DNA from: UMGS1519 sp050951005
GTDB taxonomy: Bacteria; Actinomycetota; Coriobacteriia; Coriobacteriales; Eggerthellaceae
DNA: 64,000 nt
Direction of reading: 5' to 3'
NCBI GenBank assembly: GCA_050951005.1
Contig: JBMNIP010000005.1
Location: forward strand, 186,001-250,000
In this document: piece by piece, positions 59,256-64,000 of the stretch
Numbering within the stretch: the stretch's first letter is position 1
Layout of the letters: each line of letters begins with the position of its first letter
Program-made: the position numbers and the translations under genes
The notes under the pieces: model-generated
What the model was told of the DNA's origin: nothing
The model's database searches: none
Seen by the model: the letters and a program-made list of their open reading frames with translations, nothing else

Positions 59256-60245
59256 CTAGCGGTTCCCTGCCTGCAGGGAATCCGCAAACTCAATACGGGG
59301 ATGGAAGGAAAGACCGTCCAGGTTCCCCTTGATGATGATGCCGATCTTCTTGAGGGTATAGGAATCGGGATGGCTGAGCACCTGCAGGATATGATACGCA
59401 TCACGCGTCAGAACGAAAGCCGCGCCCTTCAAGCCTTCCCTTCGATAGAGCACGATGTCGTTGCGATAGATGTAGCGGTAGCGGTCTAAACGGTCGGGAG
59501 TGTCAGTGGCGATAGTACCCGCCCCGTTGTTCTTCGAAGCGTGCGTGACCACGCTCTGTCCCACCACATAGCAGGGATACTGCCGCGATATACGGCGGGT
59601 GAACTCCCAATCGTCGGTCCAGATGAAGAACTCCGAGATGGGAAGCCCAAACTCGCGAATCACGCGGACGGGAACGAAGAGGCTCACAAACGATGCAAGC
59701 GTGCAGGGCTGAAGTTCTGGGGTGAAATCGGCAATATCGCGGGTAAGGGGATGGCGCTGGACGTTCATCCGGCAGATGGATCCATCTGTCCAGCGCACCA
59801 CGCTGGACAGAAACCCGTAAGAGTCGCCTAATCGGAGGTCGGCATCCAACAGCGCTTGCAGCGAGTCGGGATGTGCAAGGCAATCGTCGTCCATCACCCA
59901 CGCATAATCGTATCCCGCTTCGACAGCTGCCCGCATACCTCGATTGAACCCACCGGCACCACCGAGGTTTGCCCCGGTGTTCAGGTAGCGAACCGAGTCA
60001 TCCTTGATCAGAGGGTCAAGTTCAGTTCGAGTGCCATCCGTACTTGCATTGTCGATTACGAGGATGTCGAGGCAGTGATTCGAGCTTTGATCGATCTGCT
60101 GGGACATAAGGCACGAACAGCACTGCATCAGCAAATCGCGACGGTTATAGGTTACGACCACGGCCGCGATATCGCCGCGCTTTGTGCCGGTCAATCTACT
60201 GGGACGCACGTCCTTGCAAGTGTTTCCTTCAACCGCCCGGCGCAT
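59256..60245 (-). CDS. GlfT1-like glycosyltransferase (putative initiating galactofuranosyltransferase)
   Basis: 329-aa GT-A enzyme of the rhamnosyl/GlfT1 group. AAVVVTYNRRDLL starts the domain, VIDNASTDGT follows, GGAGGFNRGM lies near 105, the metal site is WVMDDDCL near 125 and the acceptor/catalytic WTDDWEFTRR near 220. In mycobacteria GlfT1 adds the first Galf units to the decaprenyl linker before GlfT2 extends. The ATG at 60245 comes 1 bp after the gtrA stop with GGGGGG upstream; the longer open frame is antisense-like and overlaps gtrA. A rhamnosyltransferase role is the main alternative. Confidence 0.78.
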   Translation of the reverse strand: MRRAVEGNTCKDVRPSRLTGTKRGDIAAVVVTYNRRDLLMQCCSCLMSQQIDQSSNHCLDILVIDNASTDGTRTELDPLIKDDSVRYLNTGANLGGAGGFNRGMRAAVEAGYDYAWVMDDDCLAHPDSLQALLDADLRLGDSYGFLSSVVRWTDGSICRMNVQRHPLTRDIADFTPELQPCTLASFVSLFVPVRVIREFGLPISEFFIWTDDWEFTRRISRQYPCYVVGQSVVTHASKNNGAGTIATDTPDRLDRYRYIYRNDIVLYRREGLKGAAFVLTRDAYHILQVLSHPDSYTLKKIGIIIKGNLDGLSFHPRIEFADSLQAGNR

Positions 60246-60246
60246 G

Positions 60247-60717
60247 CTATCGATTCCCCCCGCTTGCCCGTGAAGAGAGGGATTCCTCCAGGGAAGCTTC
60301 TGATTCGGGGCTTTCCGACGAGTCGCTTTGATCGCCGGCATCCAAGAAGATCTTTCGGGTCACGAAGTTCCAGATGCTGACAAGCGCCGTTGCACCGATT
60401 TTCGTTATCAGGTAATGGATGCCCAACAGCTCGACACCCGCCCACATGCAAAGGTTGTTAATCAACAGTCCAATGACCGATAGAACCACGAAGATTACGA
60501 ATTCACGTCGACGGCTCAGTCCCTCTTTGTGGGTGAACACGTAGCGCATGCTGGCCACGTAGTTGAAGATGACCGATACCGTAAACGAGATGGTAGCGCT
60601 TATCAGGTAATTGATGCCGAAGACCTCGGTGAGGAACGCCAACAGCCCATAGTCGATACCGAATGCAATGATGCCGACCACACCGAACTTCATGAATTGT
60701 TGAACCAATTTACCCAT
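60247..60717 (-). CDS. GtrA-family membrane protein (putative lipid-linked sugar flippase)
   Basis: 156-aa protein with four hydrophobic helices: about 8-30 (FMKFGVVGIIAFGIDYGLL), 35-58, 75-95 and 100-120. The pattern FxxVGxxxxxxDxxxL and YVFTHKE are GtrA hallmarks. GtrA proteins help move polyprenyl-phosphate sugars across the membrane. The mycobacterial relative Rv3789 lies in the arabinogalactan locus. The start ATG 60717 is chosen as the first Met of the domain; ATG 60807 in-frame is an alternative, with no ribosome site clearly better. A Ser/Glu-rich tail follows the last helix. Confidence 0.82.
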   Translation of the reverse strand: MGKLVQQFMKFGVVGIIAFGIDYGLLAFLTEVFGINYLISATISFTVSVIFNYVASMRYVFTHKEGLSRRREFVIFVVLSVIGLLINNLCMWAGVELLGIHYLITKIGATALVSIWNFVTRKIFLDAGDQSDSSESPESEASLEESLSSRASGGNR

Positions 60718-60886
60718 GTTGCCAGAGCTGTCTTCCCGCCCGGCGGTGGCCGAAGCGGGTATAGTGATCACATCGCTTTGAATCGCTGCCAATAAACGGT
60801 ATGCCATTATAACCCAGTACGCCCGCCGTACCAATGCCGGATGCCGGCAAGATATCAAGGCGAAATCGTAAATGGAAGGACCGCTC

Positions 60887-61714
60887 ATGCTAACCATCGG
60901 ATGCCATCTCTCGAGTTCGAAGGGCTATCTCCATATGGCCGAAGACGCCCGCTCCATCGGAGCGGATACGTTCCAATTCTTCACACGCAACCCAAGGGGC
61001 GGCCGGGCGAAGCCTCTTGACCCCGATGACATAGCCGCATTTCGGGAAAAGGGAGGCATCAAGCGGTTTATGGCACACGCCCCCTATACCCTGAATCCGG
61101 CCTCGACGAAGCCGAAGGTAGTCGATTTCTGCCGTACCGTTCTCGCTGATGACCTCGTACGCATGGAGGCAACCCCTCACCAGCTGTACAACATGCACCC
61201 GGGCTCACATGTCGGTCAAGGAGCCGAAGCGGGCATCGACCAGATTGCAAGCGTGATAAACGAGGTCCTGAAACCAGAGCAGACCACGACGCTGCTGCTG
61301 GAGACCATGGCGGGCAAGGGAACCGAAATCGGACGGTCATTCCAAGAGCTCCAGTCGATTATCGATCGAATTGAGCTTTCCGACCATGTCGGTATCTGCC
61401 TGGATACCTGCCATACCTGGGATGCCGGCTACGACTTGGTAGACCGACTGGACGACGTGCTTGAGGAATTCGATCTCATTATCGGCCTTGATCGGTTGCG
61501 CGCAATTCACCTGAACGACAGCATGAACCCCCGCGGTTCCCATAAGGATCGCCATGCCCGAATCGGAGAGGGGGATATCGGTTTCGAAGCGTTGAGCGCC
61601 ATCACCCGGCATCCCGCTCTCCGAGACTCGATATTCATTCTTGAGACCCCTCAAGATAGCCTTTCCGGCTATGCCGATGAAATCAAACGCCTGCGCGCAG
61701 CCGCCTCAAGATAG
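60887..61714 (+). CDS. nfo: Endonuclease IV (AP endonuclease)
   Basis: 275-aa zinc-dependent DNA repair enzyme cutting 5' to abasic sites. TIM-barrel with family signatures: GADTFQFFTRNPRG at about 29, the metal-binding NMHPGSHVGQG near 105, LLLETMAGKGTEIG near 143 (Glu ligand), the ICLDTCHTWDAGYD block near 175 and HLNDSMNPRGSHKDRHARIGEG in parts (HLNDSMNP, DRHARIGEG) near 207-225. ATG 60887 has GGAAGGA 6 nt upstream. It is divergent from gtrA and monocistronic, and does not share the LexA-type promoter seen at 26.5 kb. Confidence 0.96.
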   Translation: MLTIGCHLSSSKGYLHMAEDARSIGADTFQFFTRNPRGGRAKPLDPDDIAAFREKGGIKRFMAHAPYTLNPASTKPKVVDFCRTVLADDLVRMEATPHQLYNMHPGSHVGQGAEAGIDQIASVINEVLKPEQTTTLLLETMAGKGTEIGRSFQELQSIIDRIELSDHVGICLDTCHTWDAGYDLVDRLDDVLEEFDLIIGLDRLRAIHLNDSMNPRGSHKDRHARIGEGDIGFEALSAITRHPALRDSIFILETPQDSLSGYADEIKRLRAAASR

Positions 61715-61770
61715 CGACGGGATTTATCGGCTGCGCACAAAAAAAGCGCCGCTGCTGCGACGTTTGGGCA

Positions 61771-62160
61771 TTAGAGAGAAGCGCTGGTAGCATGGGGCCT
61801 TCGATTGGTGGGTTCGCTGACCTCGAGCTTGCCATCGAGGAAATCCTGGGCGGCATCTATCGCCCGACCCGAAGCGCCGCGGGCGATGGCGATTCCGCGA
61901 TCGGTAAACGATCGGCAGGCGGTTTCGCCGATATCGCTGACTATTACGACATCGACCCCCAACTCCTCGAAGATCTTCGCGTACTTCTCGTTTACCAGCC
62001 CTTTGGCCGGAAGGTTCTGGGAATCGTTGATTCGCCCATCGGCAATCCGATAGTAGTTGTAATTCGTGCAATATCCATTACGACGAGATACATCCAGCCC
62101 TTCGCTTGCTACCGCAACAAGCTTGGGCCACGCAATCGATATAGCTCGTTTATCAGTCAT
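61771..62160 (-). CDS. NifX/NifB-associated domain protein (dinitrogenase Fe-Mo cofactor family)
   Basis: 129-aa small protein of the NifX-like family (COG1433). Signature blocks are VAVASEGLDVSRRNGYC (AVASEGLDVS), YYRIADGRI, GVDVVIVSDIGETACRSF (split VDVVIVSDIG) and RGASGRAIDAAQDFLDGKL. Family members bind Fe-S or Fe-Mo cofactor precursors. No nif genes are in the window, so a role in another metal cluster is more likely. ATG 62160 is preceded by no good ribosome site; an upstream in-frame start would add about 23 residues. Confidence 0.72.
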   Translation of the reverse strand: MTDKRAISIAWPKLVAVASEGLDVSRRNGYCTNYNYYRIADGRINDSQNLPAKGLVNEKYAKIFEELGVDVVIVSDIGETACRSFTDRGIAIARGASGRAIDAAQDFLDGKLEVSEPTNRRPHATSASL

Positions 62161-62377
62161 GGAGGGGAAGTCAACCTTTCTGGTCACATAGACACAATAT
62201 CTGAGAGAAGCGCGCTTGCACCGCCCCATTCTGCAAACGGATAGATTTCAACGCATGCGGCAGCTGCCGACCGCGGGCGGCATTTGTTCGACTGCAAGTG
62301 GAGCATCACAAGACATTCGAATCCCTGTGCTAAACTTTTCCGAAACCCCAAGGTACATTCTTCAAGGAGCAAACAGC

Positions 62378-62941
62378 ATGGAACACCATGACAGTGACAA
62401 CGAGTCGCCGTTTACCGATGACATCGAATACCCAGGCAGCCGCTACGGCATGGATCCGTTGGGGATTCTGCTCCTCGTCCTGGGCATCGTCTGCGTAATC
62501 CTGAGCTTCTTCGGAACGAACATCGACCCGATGCTATTCACCCTGCCCTTCGTGGTAGGCGTCGTGATTCTGGTATACGAGGCGTACCGTGCGGCCTCCA
62601 CCGACCTAGCCAGTCGTGCGAAGGAGAACGAGGCCTTTACTCGTCATTTCAAGAAAACGAGCGCAGAGGACAAAGAACGGCTGAAGAAGGAACGCGAAGC
62701 AAAGCGCGCCGATGCTAAAGCCCAGGCCGATGCCCGTCGACGGGAGCGCGAGCGCAATCGGCGCGAAGACGAAACCGCCCGCAAGGCAGAGGAGGCTGCC
62801 GAACGCGATGCCCAAGAGCATCCGGGAACCGCGCTCGAACGCTGCCCGGAATGCGGCCAGAGCCTGCGCGTTCCCGTAGGCAAAGGCGCGATACGCGTCA
62901 CCTGCCCGAAATGCAAGAACGCATTCATCATCCATACCTGA
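62378..62941 (+). CDS. Membrane protein with charged coiled coil and C-terminal zinc ribbon
   Basis: 187-aa protein without known function. It has two close hydrophobic helices (about 27-46 LGILLLVLGIVCVILSFF and 52-70). A highly charged helix of about 75 residues with Lys, Arg, Glu and Ala repeats (REAKRADAKAQADARRR) follows, probably a coiled coil. The last 35 residues form a zinc ribbon with CPECGQSLRVPVGKGAIRVTCPKC (CPECG and CPKC), similar to MJ0042/zinc-ribbon regions. AAGGAG precedes ATG 62378. TGCTAAACT upstream (62331-62339) is an extended -10. It could sense nucleic acid or protein at the membrane. Confidence 0.82.
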   Translation: MEHHDSDNESPFTDDIEYPGSRYGMDPLGILLLVLGIVCVILSFFGTNIDPMLFTLPFVVGVVILVYEAYRAASTDLASRAKENEAFTRHFKKTSAEDKERLKKEREAKRADAKAQADARRRERERNRREDETARKAEEAAERDAQEHPGTALERCPECGQSLRVPVGKGAIRVTCPKCKNAFIIHT

Positions 62942-62957
62942 TTCCGAAAACTACCCC

Positions 62958-62986
62958 TTGCGTTTAGGCAACTCGTTTGCCATAAT
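62958..62986 (+). promoter_or_regulatory. Promoter of tRNA-Glu
   Basis: TTGCGT (62958-62963) and CATAAT (62981-62986) separated by 17 bp. Predicted start about 25 bp before tRNA-Glu. Confidence 0.6.
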
Positions 62987-63018
62987 GTACGGGCTGCCTT
63001 CAATATGGCACCGCACTG

Positions 63019-63093
63019 GTCCCCATAGTCTAGAGGTTAGGACGCGGCCCTTTCAAGGCTGAGACCCGAGTTCAATTCTCGGTGGGGGCACCA
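63019..63093 (+). tRNA. tRNA-Glu (anticodon TTC)
   Basis: Cloverleaf with acceptor GTCCCCA/TGGGGGC, anticodon loop CTTTCAA (TTC, decoding GAA) and TTCAATT T loop. CCA is encoded at 63091-63093. Confidence 0.95.
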
Positions 63094-63107
63094 CTTTTCA
63101 TATCGGA

Positions 63108-63136
63108 GCCGTCGCTTTTGCACCGACGGCTTTTTT
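63108..63136 (+). terminator. Terminator of tRNA-Glu
   Basis: Stem GCCGTCG/CGACGGC with a 9-nt loop, then TTTTTT, 15 bp after the tRNA. Confidence 0.92.
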
Positions 63137-63190
63137 CATAGACGTTCCGCCCTCAATACCTTTACAAGAATCCGTATAACGAATCTTCGA

Positions 63191-63222
63191 GAAAAAAAGC
63201 CCGCTTCCATATGGAAGCGGGC
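63191..63222 (-). terminator. Terminator of the infC-rpmI-rplT operon
   Basis: Minus-strand perfect palindromic stem GCCCGCTTCCAT/ATGGAAGCGGGC followed by TTTTTTTC, 32 bp after the rplT stop. Confidence 0.92.
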
Positions 63223-63254
63223 CTGAAGTTTGCTTGTGTAACTTGTCGGATGCG

Positions 63255-63611
63255 CTAGGCAACAGCCTTCTTGGCAACCTCGACCAGTGCGGCAAAGGCT
63301 TCCGGATCGTTGACAGCCATGTCGGCCAGAACCTTGCGGTCAAGCTCGACACCGGCCCGCTTCAAGCCGTTCATGAAAACCGAATAGCTCAAACCGTTCA
63401 GGCGAGCGGCGGCATTGATGCGCTGAATCCAGAGACGGCGGATCTCGCGCTTCTTGTTGCGACGGTCACGGTACTGATACTGCAGGGAATGCTGGACCTG
63501 TTCCTTTGCTGCACGGTAGGAACGGGACTTGGCACCATAGTAGCCCTTAGCGCGTTTCAGCGTGGTGCGACGCTTCTTCTTCGCGTTGACAGAGCGCTTT
63601 ACTCGAGGCAT
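63255..63611 (-). CDS. rplT: 50S ribosomal protein L20
   Basis: 118-aa rRNA-binding protein needed early in 50S assembly. The family start MPRVKRSVNAKKKRRTTLK in parts (MPRVKRSVNA, KRRTTLKRAKG) and RDRRNKKREIRRLWIQRINA in parts (RDRRNKKREIRR) are diagnostic. Length is exactly typical. In many bacteria L20 represses its own operon by binding the leader RNA, which here would be upstream of infC outside the window. It follows rpmI by 30 bp. Confidence 0.97.
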   Translation of the reverse strand: MPRVKRSVNAKKKRRTTLKRAKGYYGAKSRSYRAAKEQVQHSLQYQYRDRRNKKREIRRLWIQRINAAARLNGLSYSVFMNGLKRAGVELDRKVLADMAVNDPEAFAALVEVAKKAVA

Positions 63612-63641
63612 GAATACTCCTTAATACAAAAGATGGATGGA

Positions 63642-63839
63642 TTAACGACGGCCGAGATTGCGCGCAACGACGCGGCGGTCGGAAGCGGCGACTTCGGTCT
63701 CATGACGGAAGTTGCGCTTGCGCTTCGGGGACTTCTTCGACAGGATATGGCTCTTATTCGCTTTGGAGCGCATGATCTTGCCAGAGCCGGTAACACGGAA
63801 ACGCTTGGCCGTTCCGCGATGGGTCTTCATCTTAGGCAT
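63642..63839 (-). CDS. rpmI: 50S ribosomal protein L35
   Basis: 65-aa small basic ribosomal protein. MPKMKTHRGTAKRFRVTGSG is the family start; SHILSKKSPKRKRNFR follows. Its ATG shares one base with the infC stop (TAATG), showing tight coupling in the conserved infC-rpmI-rplT order. Confidence 0.97.
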   Translation of the reverse strand: MPKMKTHRGTAKRFRVTGSGKIMRSKANKSHILSKKSPKRKRNFRHETEVAASDRRVVARNLGRR

Positions 63840-64000
63840 TAGTCTTCCTTTCCTTCAGCAGGCGTGTTTTCCTTCTTCTTTTCGGCCTGCTTCTTTCGTG
63901 CGCTTGCAGGCAGAGGCGCAATGAGCATATGCATATTGCGGCCTTCCATCTTGGGCTGGCTTTCGATAACCGCTTGGTCTTTCAAGTCATCCGCAAGACG
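63839..64000 (-). CDS. infC: Translation initiation factor IF-3, C-terminal part (5' end outside window)
   Basis: The last 53 codons of infC lie at the window edge. The sequence ESQPKMEGRNMHMLIAP is the conserved IF-3 C-terminus. It is followed by an extra Lys/Glu/Ala-rich tail (KKQAEKKKENTPAEGKED), longer than in many species. IF-3 binds the 30S subunit and checks the start codon. It begins the infC-rpmI-rplT operon, and the gene starts beyond 64000. Confidence 0.95.
   Translation of the reverse strand, partial: RLADDLKDQAVIESQPKMEGRNMHMLIAPLPASARKKQAEKKKENTPAEGKED

Noticed and set aside
1..64000. Search for CRISPR arrays, insertion sequences, integrases or phage genes
   Set aside because: No regularly spaced direct repeats, transposase or integrase signatures were seen.

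Overview
The window looks like a chromosomal segment of an anaerobic high-GC Gram-positive, most likely a member of the Coriobacteriia (Eggerthellaceae-type Actinomycetota). This is inferred from gene content: a caiA-fixABCX acyl-CoA reductase module, a DmsAB-like molybdoenzyme pair, class B sortase, M13 peptidase, a Gram-positive type LexA box and two GlfT-like galactofuranosyltransferases. Base composition was judged by eye as mid to high fifties percent GC. No phage, insertion sequence, CRISPR array or plasmid backbone was seen.

Layout. 1-950: end of a basic protein, then tRNA-His and tRNA-Lys. 0.95-8 kb: an NhaP-type antiporter faces a minus-strand caiA-fixA-fixB-fixC-fixX run with two promoter regions. 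8-17.4 kb: argS, argF, a half-length LarC relative and an M13 peptidase, then an amino-acid ABC transporter whose permease has an unusual extracytoplasmic domain. 17.4-22 kb: tRNA-Arg, a DmsAB-like pair without Tat signal or anchor, and divergent galE. 22-26.4 kb: SixA-CHAD fusion, polyprenyl-phosphate glycosyltransferase, panD, tRNA-Thr, patatin. 26.4-29 kb: an apparently SOS-controlled pair of radical SAM DNA-repair-type protein and DUF4130 protein. 29-38 kb: a dense minus-strand run (fumarase subunits, tmk, holB, ricT, pncB, degV, dehydrogenase, pflX) with several overlaps. 38-46 kb: Ser-rich membrane protein, glnK and amtB with GlnR-like upstream repeats, EamA exporter, topA, DUF1385. 46-51.5 kb: hsp20, FAD protein, secreted InlB-repeat protein and its adjacent class B sortase. 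51.5-54.2 kb: tRNA-Gly, tRNA-Pro, rdgB, L,D-transpeptidase. 54.5-60.7 kb: wzm-wzt-GT2 facing gtrA-glfT1-glfT2. 60.9-64 kb: nfo, NifX-like protein, a zinc-ribbon membrane protein, tRNA-Glu, and rplT-rpmI-infC.

How the parts fit. The 54.5-60.7 kb block has the same parts as the mycobacterial galactan machinery (initiating and polymerising galactofuranosyltransferases, ABC exporter, GtrA flippase). It suggests a Galf-containing surface polymer, for which galE could supply UDP-galactose. The sortase and L,D-transpeptidase also act on the envelope. The fix module, the DmsAB-like enzyme and fumarase fit an anaerobic respiratory or fermentative lifestyle. The strongest regulatory signals are the LexA-type promoter at 26468-26520, the Crp-type site before fixA, and an 11-bp-periodic element before amtB.

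All calls rest on reading motifs and sequence by eye. No database search, folding or alignment program was run.
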